Part shown: positions 49,441-60,573 of the stretch, piece by piece
Numbering within the stretch: position 1 is the stretch's first letter
How the letters are laid out: each line of letters begins with the position of its first letter
DNA from: Paulownia fortunei
Taxonomy: Eukaryota > Streptophyta > Magnoliopsida > Lamiales > Paulowniaceae
Assembly: GCA_019321725.1 (NCBI GenBank)
Contig: CM033105.1
Coordinates: 15,903,861 to 15,967,860, forward strand
Length of the DNA stretch: 64,000 nucleotides
Reading direction: 5' to 3'
Made by a program: the position numbers and the translations under genes
The notes under the pieces: generated by a model
The model's database searches: none
Seen by the model: the letters and a program-made list of their open reading frames with translations, nothing else
Told to the model about the DNA's origin: nothing

Positions 49441-50824
49441 AAAATATTTGAATGTAATCAGTTAAGATACGCGAGGCACTGTAACTAAAGTTTGCCCTCC
49501 TATGGGAACAATTTCAACTGTAAAAAGTTCAATTCTTGAATATATTATGTATCCCATATTGTATGGAGAGGAATTTAAACACGACATTAGTTCAAAATAC
49601 CTTGGGATAAGGCAATTAATATCAAATAATATGTACAGGATGCAACATGATTGTGTCACATTTATAAAAAATGCATAATCATAATTTTTCTTAAAAAACT
49701 ATTGCTAAAACTTAACAATACTCAATCAATGAAATATATGCAAATTACAAAGTTGATTTAAATACATACTCATCAGATAATTAAAACATAATTTAGCATA
49801 GGAACATAAATTGAAATAGTTAAATTAATAATAATCATATTAAGTTATTTAACAATTTTTTTTAACATTTACATGTATCTATGTGATTCACTTGAAAGAC
49901 TTAGTGTTTAGTTATTGTCGGACACAATTAATATACTTACGAAAAGAGTCAGATACGTGTATCTACTATTTGATACTGAGGGTATTCGTAAATGATTATG
50001 AGTTTTCAAACATTGGATAGGGTACGAATCAATTTTTAAAGTGTCGGTATAATATCATTTCAATTAATCCATATAAACATGATGTACTAAAATTTTATAT
50101 TGGAAGTAAATGCTAATGTATATTCGTAATAAGGCAATTATATATACTTAGCGTTGTTTGCACGGATATAAATATATTTTGTATAATTAACTTAATGTAT
50201 AAACGTATGCTATACATAATATATCCCACGGATATAACATAATTTATGTCAACTCCTATATAAATATATTTCTGACACAGATATAAACATATGACGTATA
50301 ACATAATGTATATACATAGTATAAATGTATTTATACAGCATAGACATACAGAACATAAGAGTTATCTAACATTATATTATATGCATAAAGTTTTATGTTT
50401 TATATACAAATAATTTATAACATTATTGATTTATTTAACTTGCATAATTTAGACCTTAATAATTTTATATAATTTGTATCATACATATTGAAAATAATAA
50501 AAAAATACTTATAGATAAATCATATCACACATATATGCATGTGTATGTCTTGGTCCTAAATGCCAAAATCTAAAAAAATATTGACAAATTCCCACCAAAA
50601 ATATTTTTGTTATTACACCAAAAATATTTTACACTCATTTGTAGTTAAAATAAAATCCAAATGGAGACTATGGAGAAATAAGGTAAAAAAAAATAAAATT
50701 ATGTATGCTTTATCTTTGAGAAAATGACTTAATTTCTTAAATTTTAGAGTAAAAGTGAAGTATGTGCATCTTACATGCCAAATTTCCCTTCAAAACATGA
50801 ATTTAACTGCTACATGCATGGCAC
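49441..50824. other. Promoter-side flank of LEA2 copy 2 and AT-rich intergenic DNA
   Basis: 49441-49770 is the uninterrupted partner of 38350-38412 plus 44378-44643. 49770-50560 is AT-rich, with recurring GGATATAAA / GTATAACATAATGTATA motifs between 50160 and 50340. No gene recognised. Confidence 0.6.
50820..50824 (+). repeat. Target site duplication of copia element C, left copy
   Basis: GGCAC precedes the element and GGCAT follows it at 56068-56072; four of five bases agree. Confidence 0.75.
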
Positions 50825-51216
50825 TGTTGGAAGAAAAATGCTTATAAAGGATAATTTGTATTGAAAAACTCACTTATACAAGCTATTTTTCATTCAAAAC
50901 ACTCAAATACAACTCAACTCTCAAACTCTTATTTTTTTCACTCACTTAAAAGCTCACACTTCTTTTTGATGCCTAAACATAAATGAGACTAGTTTCAAAT
51001 CAATTTCAACCACACAATTAAATAATCCCAAAATTATAACAACCATACACATCATTCTTCTACACAATTCTATAAAAATTTACATAATTCACATAATTAT
51101 TTTCATCACCTGACATTGGAAGCTTCTAAATCATGTGTTTGGATTTAATTCTTGAACTTGAAAATTAATTCTTAAACTTGGGCTTCAATTTCTAAAAAAA
51201 ATTAATATTTTCAACA
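50825..51216 (-). repeat. 3' LTR of copia element C (392 bp)
   Basis: On the plus strand it starts TGTTGGAAGAAAAATG and ends ATTTTCAACA. It is homologous along its length to 55653-56067, with small indels. Confidence 0.93.
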
Positions 51217-51225
51217 CCCCATTTT
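51217..51225 (-). other. Polypurine tract of copia element C
   Basis: AAAATGGGG on the minus strand directly precedes the 3' LTR start TGTTGAAAA. Confidence 0.8.
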
Positions 51226-51895
51226 AAACTTATTTTATAAGACCAAGTAATTTTCTTAACCTCGCGAAATCTTCATACTTGAGAGGTTTAGTGAAGATAT
51301 CTGCAGTTTGATCTTGAGATTTCACGTACTTGACTTGAACTTCTTTCCTCACAATGCTTTATCTAATATAGTGGTAGCGAATGTCAATATGATTGCTTCG
51401 GTTATCAAAAATTGGATTTTTGGTCAAAGCTATTGCTAACTTGTTGTCCACACAAATATTTATTGATTTTTCTTGCAATATGTTCATTTCTTTCAACAAA
51501 TTTCTTAACCATATTGTATGACTAATACATGATGTAGAAGCTACATACTCACTTCACAGGTTGATAGAGTGACAATTGGTTGCTTTTTAGACATCTAGGT
51601 GAAGGCAGTATCTCCATAAAAAATACAAAGCCAGTTGTACTTTTTCAATCATTAGTATCTTCGCCCAATCACTATTATTGTATCCGACAAACTTATAATC
51701 ATTAAAAACTTAATAGAACAAGCCAAAATTGAATGTACCTTTTAGGGTAACGAAGAATTATCTTAACAGTCTTAAAGTGGATTGTTGTAGGTTTCTCCAT
51801 GTCTCGACTGACTAGTCCAACGACATAGAGAATATCTGGCCTTGTACATATTAAGTAGCACAAACTTCCGACCAGGCTCTTGAAAAAAGTTGAAT
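51226..51895 (-). pseudogene. RNase H region of copia element C
   Basis: It continues from RT. The frame segment 51702-51944 includes the SLVGSLCYL-x-CTRPDI motif that marks the copia RT/RNase H junction. The SEYVA motif (catalytic Glu) lies near 51545-51560, and a DNK-x-AIALTKNP-like block near 51400-51470, ending with the ADIFTKPL motif near 51290. A stop occurs close to the SEYVA motif and another near the C-terminus. Confidence 0.85.
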
Positions 51896-52701
51896 TCATA
51901 TTTTCACCTTCATCATGCTTGGATAGTTTGATTCCACATTCCACTGGGTGTTGATCGGCTTGCAGTTATCCATTTTAAACTTCTTCAGGATCTTCTTTGC
52001 ATAACTTTGTTGAGAAATAAAGATACCTGCTTCTTTTTGCTTGATTTCAATGCCAAGATAGTATGCCATTAGACTAATATCTATCATCTCAAACTCTTGG
52101 GTCATCACATTTTTAAATTCTTCAAATATTATTGGATCACTGCTAGTGAAAATGAGATCATCTACATAAAAGCACACAATCAAAATATCTCTATCTTTTA
52201 CCTTTATGTAGAGAGTGTGTTCTAAAGGACACTTGAAGAAGCAATTTTCTTGGAAGTACTTGTTTATCTGACTGTTCCATACCCTTGGTGCTTGTCTCAA
52301 CCCGTAAAGAGCTTTCTTCAACTTTAGAACTTTATCTTCTTGTCCATTCACTTCATAACCAAAGATTGTTAAATATAGACTTTTTTTTTCGAGAAACCCA
52401 TTGAGAAAAGCAGACTTTACATCCATTTGATGAATCTTCTACCTATTTTTGCTGCCAAAGAAATGATTAATCTTATAGTTTCTAATCGAGCAACTAGAGC
52501 AAATACCTCATCATAGTCAATTCCAGCTCTTTGACTATAGCCTTTTGCAACAAGCCTCACTTTGTATCTTTCAATTTCTCCTTTAGCATTTCTCTTTATT
52601 TTGTAGACCCATTTGACTCCAATAGCTTTGTGCCCTTTAGGAAGTGAAACTAGTTCCCACGTGTCATTCTTCTCTATTGCCTTGATTTCTTCATCCATCA
52701 C
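51896..52701 (-). pseudogene. Reverse transcriptase of copia element C
   Basis: Two overlapping frame segments (52417-52701 and 51896-52426) carry the N-terminal [20 protein letters not shown] motif, [22 protein letters not shown] and the catalytic YVDD at 52157-52168. A frame shift near 52420 separates them. RT would copy element RNA into DNA in the cytoplasmic particle. Residues needed for catalysis are present, but the frame is broken. Confidence 0.92.
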
Positions 52702-53140
52702 ATCTCTCTACCTTTTATCTTGTGCAGCTTTTTGAAAACTCACTGGTTCACAATCAGCGAATAGGCAAAATAATATAAGGTTTTCATGTCTGTCAGTTAC
52801 CTCATAAAGAACTTGAAGACTTCTTGTACGCTCTTGGTTCCTCTTAGTTAGGAAAGATGGTGGTGAATCTCTTGGAGTAACTGATGTTAGTGAAGTAGGT
52901 GGAGTAGTGGGTTGTTGTTGGACTTTTCCTGATTGTTCTGTGGTGTCTCCTTATCTTCGAATTGAGGGAAGAAGTTAAAGTCACCTACATGAGAGTCAAA
53001 ATTCCATTCTCCTTCTTCATCAACTATCATATCTCGACTAATTACAAATCTTTTATTATCAGAATTATACAACTTGTAGCCTTTTGAATTTGAATCATAG
53101 TGATGAAGATAAAACTCTCGCTCTTTTCATCTAACTTAGT

Positions 53141-53551
53141 TCATCTTTCATCAGGTACATGAGCATGTACTATGCTTACGAATACTCTTAGATGAAAGAT
53201 GCCAGGATTTCTTCCACTCCATGCTTCTTGTGGTGTCTTTCTCCATACACTTCTTGTTAGTGATTGGTTGGATAGGTAGACTGCACATGTCACAGCTTCA
53301 ACCCAAAATTCCTTCAGCAAATTCTTACACTTCAACATACTTTGTGCCATGTCGAGGATCATTCTATTATTTCTTTCAGTAACTCTATTTTGTTGAGGAG
53401 ATCTAGGAATGGTCAAACGTTGTCGGATTCTATTTACTTCATAAAACTCCTTGAACTCGTTGGATGTAAATTCTCCTCCTTGATCAGTTTTCATTGCTTT
53501 GATCTCACGACCACTCTCATTTTCAATAACGGCTTTGAACTTCTTAAACAC
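53141..53551 (-). pseudogene. Integrase core of copia element C
   Basis: One 136-codon open segment holds the second catalytic Asp (KTDQGGEF, Asp near 53485) and the Glu (PQQNRVTERNN, Glu near 53377), spaced by 35 residues as in the DD35E enzymes. The upstream part of the core and the GAG-pre-integrase region (about 53560-54015) are interrupted by stops. Downstream sequence to 52700 is the integrase C-terminal and linker region, with an open piece at 52887-53072. Confidence 0.9.
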
Positions 53552-54015
53552 CTCAAAAACTTCTGATTTTTACTTCAAGAAATAAACCCAAGTTTTTCTT
53601 GAAAAATCATTAATGAAAAAAAAAAGTTACTGTTACCAAGGGAACTTGGCTTGATTGGACCACACACATCAGCATGGATGAGCTCTAGTGGCTTTTAAGC
53701 TCTTGAGTATGACTAATTCGGAAAAGGTTTCTGAATTGGTTTCTGTGTAAACATCATTCGTAAAGTTGATCAGGGTGATAGATGCAAGGTAAACCCCTTA
53801 TCATTTCCTTGTTGGACAATAGTTGGAGCCCTCCAAATTGAGATGCCCAAATCAAGATTCCATAACCAAGATGAATCTTTATAATATATCTTTAAACATT
53901 TAGCAACATCATTTTGTATATTCAAGGTGAACATTCTATTCTTTGATATTTCACCTTAGCAATTAAATTTCCTTTACCATCTCTAATAAAAAGACTACAA
54001 TATTTCATGTGAATC

Positions 54016-54247
54016 TTATAACCTTTCTCTAAGAGTTGGCCTAGACTTAAGATGTTGCTTTTCATATTGGGTACATAGTAAACATTTAGGATCAGTTGAT
54101 GACTCCCATTTTTGCGTGAATAAGAATGTTACCTTTTTCTTTTGCCGATATTTTGAATCATCTCCAAAAAAGACATTGCTCGTCATTGATTCATTTAGCT
54201 TTACGAACATGCTTCTTTTTCCACACATGTGATTGCTTGTTCCAGTG
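54016..54247 (-). pseudogene. Protease and pre-integrase start of copia element C
   Basis: The protease motif WYLDTGTSNHMCG is visible, with Asp-Thr-Gly at 54241-54249. This is the copia retropepsin pattern D-T/S-G-x-(S/T)-x-H. The frame continues through the GDDSK-like region before a break. Confidence 0.87.
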
Positions 54248-55327
54248 TCAAGATACCATGTATCTTCTTGATTTCCAGCATGTCTTTGTATGCCAGCATA
54301 AGGTTTCTTTCTCCTTGGTTTTTGATTCGGCATAGTTGGTCTTTTCATCCACCGTGTTGGAGTTACTACATTCTGATGTGCACTGTCCAAATTTATGACA
54401 ATTATAACATCGAACATGAGATTTGTTATACCTCGAGGTTGAATTGCCTCTTCCACAACCTCGACCTCTTGTTGAACTTTCACCTTTCTCATAGGAATTA
54501 TTGGAATTGTTATTTAAGCCTTGTCTACAACCATAGTTTCCACCTCTTCCATGAGTTGTACCTCTGCTTCGGCCTCGACCTCGTTGGTTTGTCTCATTGC
54601 CAAAGCTTTCATGCTTCTCATTGAGTTGCATCTTGAGGAGTTGTTCTGTGATCTCCTATTTTATTTTCTTCTTTTCTTTGTATACTTGCAATGACCCCAT
54701 TAGTTGTTTGATGATCAACTCATTTAAATCTTTAGTTTCTTCAATCATTGTAACAATGTGATCAAATTTTAGATCTAGTGATCGAAGTATCTTTTCCATT
54801 ATTCTTATCTTTTCCAACTTTTCACCATTTTTTAATTGATTTGTAATAGCTAACACATTGGTGAAATAATCAAAAATAAACTCGGATGCTTTCATATGTA
54901 GAGATTCAAACTCACCTCTCAATATTTGGAAACAAATTTTCTTTACTTGTTCAGCTCCTTTGCACGAGGTTTGTAACTTGTCCCAGGCTTTCTTGGTAGA
55001 CGTCGTACTTGAAATCTTTTCAAAACCAGCATCATCAAGAGCTTGATAGATGAGGTAGAGAACCTTCTTGTCCCTCTTTCTTGAATCTTTCAAACTCTCT
55101 TTCTAGGTTATGGTTAAAATGGTCTCGTTCTCTGGTTCACTATAATCTTTCTCTACAACTTCCCAAGCATCGTGAACACCCAAGAAAACTTTCATCTTAA
55201 TACTCCAATTATCATAATTATCTTTAGTGAGAGTGAGAACTAGAAAGAATATCATATCGTTATTTGTCATACCTCTTAATAGAGCTTGAATTTTAAAATT
55301 TTGATGACACAGATGAATTCGGAACAC
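54248..55327 (-). pseudogene. gag of copia element C
   Basis: Three open segments cover it: 55103-55327 (LTKDNYDNWSIKMKVFLG motif), 54656-55093 (UBN2-type gag core with AWDKLQTS and LRGEFESLHM), and 54248-54631, an RG-rich stretch with the nucleocapsid knuckle at 54368-54409. The knuckle reads C-x2-C-x4-Q-x4-C, so its zinc-binding His has become Gln. Stops at 55094-55105 and 54656-54658 break the frame. Confidence 0.9.
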
Positions 55328-55636
55328 CGAAAATCCTTAGGTATGTATTGGCCAAAATCAATGGTCAACGGTCAAAATCAAAGTAAACTATTTAACCGGT
55401 CAACACATGAACAATACTCAGTCAAACAGCTCAACAGCTCAATCCTTGGCTTGGAATAGCTTGGTTAGTGGTTCAGCTTGATGGTGGCTCGACTCGATTC
55501 AATGGTTTGACTTAGAAAAACTTTCAATGCCATCTCACTATGGATAAAAAATTCAAGAAATCTTTTCTGATGTGGAAGATCAGTCAAAGTTGCAACCATA
55601 GAGTATACTTAGAATTTTAAGAGATTTAACAATTGT

Positions 55637-55649
55637 GAATCTAATACCA
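55637..55649 (-). other. Primer binding site of copia element C
   Basis: TGGTATTAGATTC on the minus strand, three bases after the 5' LTR end, is close to the initiator-Met tRNA primer sequence TGGTATCAGAGCC. Confidence 0.8.
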
Positions 55650-55652
55650 CTT

Positions 55653-56067
55653 TGTTGGAAGAAATATGCGCACAAAGGATAACTTGTATTGAAAAACTTA
55701 CCTATACAAACTATTTTTCACTCAAAACACTCAACATACAACTCAACTCTCAAACTCTTATTTTTTCTACTCACTTAGAAGCTCACACTTCTTCTTGATA
55801 CCTAAACACAAATGAGAGGCGTATTTATACTAGTTCTAAATCAATCTTAACCACACAATTAAATAGCCCCAAATTATAACAACCATATACATCATTCTTC
55901 TACATAATTCTATAAAAATCTACATAATTTACATAATTATTTTCATCATCTAATCTTGGAAGCCATGGGTTTAGATTTAATATTGGGCTTATGATTTAAT
56001 TCTTGGACTTGAAATTAATTCTAGAACTTGAGCTTCAATTCCTAAAACAAGTTTAGTATTTTCGATA
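55653..56067 (-). repeat. 5' LTR of copia element C (415 bp)
   Basis: On the plus strand it starts TGTTGGAAGAAATATG and ends TTTTCGATA; the last bases are mutated from the expected CAACA seen in the other LTR. Confidence 0.92.
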
Positions 56068-56068
56068 G

Positions 56069-56412
56069 GCATATGCTATTTTTCATCAAAATATTATCAA
56101 CGATACTAAAGTTGTAATGAAATACTAATATACAAGACTAAAATTAGATTTATCTTAAAAGTTGGTACCAAATGTGCAAACCTCCCTATATTACAGGACT
56201 AAAAAAGTAAATTTTCTTAGGACAACAAGTAGACATGTTCATGTCACATGAAATCTCTCCTCCATGTTGGTGAGTTAGCGGCCACATGTGCTAAACGTGG
56301 CATTTTCTATCAAAACATAATATTTTAACTAAAATTGCAATGAAAAGCTAACTTATAGGACTAAATTAGATTTTATTTTTGGAAACATTGTACCAAAGTT
56401 GCAAAATCCCCC
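56069..56412 (+). repeat. Imperfect direct repeat pair (about 118 bp each)
   Basis: 56069-56188 and 56296-56412 share GCAT...TTTTC-ATCAAAA, AC(T)AAA-TTG-AATGAAA and TACCAA(A)-TGCAAA blocks in the same order, ending CCTCCC / TCCCCC. Its function is unknown. Confidence 0.7.
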
Positions 56413-56457
56413 TTGACTGAAAAACCTTTTTTTTCTTAGTATTACATTCCTTTATTT

Positions 56458-56633
56458 TCATCTAATTGTAAGCCACCTTATGCTTCCAGAAGTCCTTGAT
56501 TGCAAAGCGTGAACCACAGTTGTTGCACATCCATTCATCTCTTGAAGATTAATATCATTAGGATACAAATCAAAGTTCCGTTCACTCAATTTGGCAACTG
56601 CCTCCGCCCACTTCACCCACTTTAAAGTGTCCC
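56458..56633 (-). other. Possible terminal exon of an unidentified host gene
   Basis: On the minus strand a 58-codon open stretch follows a candidate acceptor (ATTTTAG at 56634-56640) and ends at TGA 56458-56460. It begins with residues resembling LKWVKWAEAVAKLSERN and has balanced, non-repetitive composition unlike nearby DNA. I do not recognise the family, and no upstream exon was found. It may be a gene fragment or chance. Confidence 0.25.
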
Positions 56634-57030
56634 CTAAAATCCCTTTATTCCATGTATTTAATTACCCCTTAAGAAACACTAATTTCCAATTAAATATAAA
56701 AAGCCCCAAACCTCAATCAAAGTATCCCAGTTAGCTTTGACGAAGCCCAAAGAACCATGGTGTCGAGCTCATATATTTTGAAGATAAAAAGTTGACGGAG
56801 ACGATTTCATATGGTTCTTCACTGAGAGTAATTGAGCACAATGATCAGAGCAAGAGCACATCAAGTGTTGGACCATTTAAGTTGAGATCTTGCCAAAGAT
56901 TAGAATACAAGACTTTATCAAGGCGTTGCTAGACTCAGTTATCCATCCACATAAATTAATTATCGTCGAAACCCGCATCAATGAGCTCACAATCAATAAG
57001 CATTTTCCCAAAATCTTCCATTACTCTAAA
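56634..57030. other. Intergenic DNA, no gene recognised
   Basis: Host flank between the candidate exon and the left end of the Angela-like LTR at 57031. CTAAA at 57026-57030 would be one copy of its target duplication, but the element's other end is missing. Confidence 0.5.
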
Positions 57031-59048
57031 TGTTGGGTTCACAATGTTTCGGGATACTAAATACAATGAAATTTAAAAAATTAATAAAACATACATCATA
57101 TGCATATATACGTGTTTCCCAATTTTGATGTGATTGATCGGTTATGCATATATTGATACCCTTTTTAAAATATTTAGAAGTTTCAAAGTTTAATCAAATT
57201 ATACCCGAAGCTTTCGGTTGATAAAGATGTTCTAGAAATGATTCAAGTTGTTGTTTTTCCACAAACTCTTCGTGATTCCAAACCCCTTGGATGGATTGAT
57301 TCGCCTAGAACTCCAAGCATTGTTCTTCTAAGCATATCCATATCTCAGATGTTCATTTGCATGTGCATATGCTAGTAAAACACGATCCGATGATTCAAGT
57401 CTAAAAGATATTGTGTATGGAACAAGGATAAATCTCTATCTATCTTGGGTATAATGATTAACTATTAAGAAGAATTAATCAAAAGTATAAAACTAAGAAC
57501 TAAGGTTTGGTGGAATGTTTAGACAAGAAAAAAGAAGAAAATAATTCTCCTAGCATGAAAGAGAGTGGCCTAAATTGCAAGCTCTAATGCTTGAAATTTT
57601 TGGCCCTTATGTATGCTTGTATAGAGTATTAGATTCCATCGGTTTGAAATCCTTTTTCTTGTTCAACTCTTATATTTATATAACGTAAGACTTATATTCC
57701 AAGTACATAACTAACACTTTAATTCAATTAGGAATCAAATTCATATTTAATTCCAAATGGGCTTCCTACAAGTCTACATCCAATGGACTTTGACTCAATT
57801 AAATAATTAAGTCTAATTTAATTGATATATTCAATTAAATTAATTCATTTCATGAATTACAAAGGTTCACTATAATTGATCCAATCAATTAATTATTTGT
57901 TCCATATTGGATCACCTAATTCAATTAAGTTAATTAATTAATATATTTAATTAGTTGAATTAATTCAATACGTGTTAATTAAACCTAATTTAATTATTTA
58001 TTTTAATTAAATTTAATCCAACTCTTGAATTATTATTTAGGCAAGAAATGAATATTTTTAAGTTTGTGTGTGATCCCTTAAGTTCACTAATAAACTAGCA
58101 GTGGGCTAATAATTTTTGTGACTTAATTGAATAATTAATTAATCGTATTAGAATTAACCCATGAATTTTAAGAAACTCACCAACCATGGTAGCATCTAAC
58201 AATACGCTACAAAGACCTAGATATAGGTGAAGAATGTGAACTTTTTCAATTATGAATATCATGCAAGTACGATCATCCATCAACTAATCTCCCGATTAAG
58301 CCTCGAGCACGGATTATTAGTCGACGCCCTAATAGCTTAATTATATGTATTCATTTGTTGATGCTAATTAGGAAACTCAATTCTTAATAACTTATCCCAA
58401 ATATGACCGTGAATCTTAGAACCAAGTACAGTTAAAAACACAGGAGATTTACTTATTCTACTATAAAGGTGATGTGTCTTTTATTGGCCACTTGTAAACC
58501 TCCATAAGCGAAGATGATGCATCCAAAATGTTCTTTTTGTGATTGTCAAGCAATCAGAAAATAAATCAAAGTTTATTATGTCACGCACAAGGTTACAATG
58601 GTGTCTCAAATCAAAAGACTAATTCATGCACAACTCTAATGAAGGAAATTCCATTCGATAATTTCCTAGCAAGGTTGTTCAGTGTATTTGTTATCAACAA
58701 GTACCTACATACATACACTGTGTCACAACATTGGTGTCTGTAGAATGAGACATCCTCTTTGTGAGCCTCCGTCGTATGTGTAAATCTATAAGGGCTTATC
58801 AATGTTCCTTCTCAATGAGCACTCGACTTGGAATGATTTTAAGAGCACAATCATAGAGGTATTCTATAATCGTCATATTATGTGCGATCATGCCACATAG
58901 CCTTATATGATCTAGGGACTTTATCTAATTCTAATGATATGAATTTAAGATGAAAATTACCTTTTATTAATAAAAGTTGAGTAAGAAAGTATCTTACTAG
59001 AGTACATGAACAACCAATTTAATAGGCTCGCTGGGTACTATTATAACA
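57031..59048 (-). repeat. 3' LTR of the Angela-like copia (2018 bp)
   Basis: On the plus strand it starts TGTTGGGTTC and ends TTATAACA, giving TGTT...AACA termini. Open frames inside (58095-58802) are not genes. AT-rich ATTAATTAA-type repeats fill 57840-58030. Confidence 0.75.
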
Positions 59049-59061
59049 ATTTCCTACTTGC
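59049..59061 (-). other. Polypurine tract of the Angela-like copia
   Basis: The minus strand reads GCAAGTAGGAAAT immediately before the LTR start TGTTATAATAG, matching the GCAAGTGGGAGAT consensus of this lineage apart from two changes. Confidence 0.75.
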
Positions 59062-60262
59062 CCTAGAGCCAACTGCCCATATATTTAAGATCTATTTTCT
59101 TAAGATGTCCTTAACATTCACTGAGCTAAGTTTAATTAGTGGGTTTGCTATATTTTTTATCGATACAACTCTCTCTACTTTGATCCACCTCTACCAATGA
59201 TTTATCGAATCAGATGGTATCGCTTCATGATGTGCATAGATCTTTAATGAGACCTTGGCTCGTTTTCTTGGCAATCGCCCCCCTGTATATAATACACAAA
59301 TAGTAGAGCCTTCTAGCTTCAGCTTTCCACAACCATAAATCAAGAAGACATCCTTAATTTTTCATTAGTACTTAAGGAATGTCTTTATGGATTTCAAGTG
59401 CTCCTCACCTAGATTGGACTAATATCTGCTTGTAACTTTCATGCCTAGCATATAGCATTACATATATTATGCTTCTAATGGTGGATATATAAGGTACGCG
59501 AGTTATACTTTCTATTTTTTCTAGAGTCTAAGGGGGCATAGACTTCAACAGGAAAATTCCATGACTCATCAACAAGAATCCTCACTTGGATTCTTTATAC
59601 TAAATCTTTTTAGCATTTTGTTTGTGTACATAAATCGGGATTATCCTAATATTCTTCTGGATTTATCTCTATAGATCTTAATCCCCAATACAAAATATGT
59701 ATTTGCTATATTCTTTATAGGAGACTACGTAGACAACTAAGCCTTTATTGATTGCAACATCCCTACATCATTTTCAATTAGTACGAAGTCATTAATGTAT
59801 AGAAAAAAACATCACCGTGCTCCCACTAACCTTCTTGTACACATAAAGTTTATCTAGATTTTTGAGAAAACTAAATGATATGGTTGCCTCATCGAATCAG
59901 ATGTTCTAGCTTGGAAAGCTTATTTGAGTCCATAATTGGACCTATAGAGCTTGCAAACCTTTTGCTCACTCTCTTTGGATATGAATATCTCAGGCTGCCT
60001 CATATATAGATCTCTTACTCAATATTTTTGTTAAGAAGTTGGTCTTCACATCTATTATCATATCTCATAGTCATAACACGCAAATATGGTCAGTTGTATT
60101 CAATTGGACTTGATCATCACAACTGGTAAGAAGGTTTCCTCTTAGTTAATACTTTACATTTAATTATAGCCCTTTGAAACCAATCGTGCTTTATTGGTCA
60201 TTACCTCTCCATCTATTCCAATTACTCATTTGTAGACCCATTTGCTGCCAATGAGAACAATT
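59062..60262 (-). pseudogene. RT/RNase H remnant of the Angela-like copia
   Basis: Minus-strand scraps include an RNase H C-terminal HLIREIV-like motif near 59190-59215 and an RT N-terminal KWVYK-like region with a KARLV-like motif near 60175-60240. Between them RT sequence is recognisable but full of stops. No frame is usable. Confidence 0.72.
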
Positions 60263-60545
60263 CTCTCGCACCCCCAAGAGCTTGCACTCTTGTGTCCTCA
60301 TAAGCTCGCTCCCTTAATGCACAATTGAGCCCCTAAGAGCTCACTCCATTTTTATGCCCCTAGGAGCTCGCTCTCTCCACATGCACTCGTGGCCCACAGA
60401 GCTGACTTTCTTGCTCCCTTGTGCCCTCAGAAGCGGATCCTACGCGGACTCAAGTAGTTCGCTCCCTTGTGCCCTCGTACCCCTACGAGCTCGTGCCCTT
60501 GCATCCTCAAGAGCTTATGCCCTCATATCCTCAAGAGCTTACACA
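60262..60545 (+). repeat. Degenerate minisatellite with GAGCTC/GAGCTT units
   Basis: Units of about 24-33 bases each start (A/G)AGAGCT(C/T) and end in GCCCTCA or TCCTCA. The last two, near 60497-60545, are 24 bases and nearly identical. It abuts the 26 bp array. Unlike that array, its units are not obviously hairpins. Confidence 0.75.
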
Positions 60546-60573
60546 TAACCACAGTGCTATATCTGTTCCCATT

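Larger units (their letters stand above)
50825..56067 (-). mobile_element. Ty1/copia LTR retrotransposon C, structurally complete
   Basis: The element lies on the minus strand: 5' LTR at 55653-56067, PBS at 55637-55649, then gag, protease, integrase, RT, RNase H, PPT at 51217-51225 and 3' LTR at 50825-51216. Integrase before RT is the copia order. Near-perfect five-base target duplications flank it. The domains are the best preserved of any element in the window, with intact DTG, DD35E and YVDD motifs, but stops and frame changes separate the domains. Confidence 0.95.
57031..60262 (-). mobile_element. Truncated Ty1/copia (BARE/Angela-like) element, antisense
   Basis: A 2 kb LTR (57031-59048) is followed on the right by a minus-strand PPT and a decayed pol (RNase H then RT going right). 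The PPT context resembles the GTGCAAGTGGGAGATTG signature of plant BARE/Angela-type copia elements. The element is cut off near 60262, where tandem arrays begin, so gag, integrase and the 5' LTR are missing. Confidence 0.8.

Noticed and set aside
54229..54624. 131-codon plus-strand open frame
   Set aside because: It is the complement of the copia C gag/protease region, which has diagnostic motifs on the other strand.
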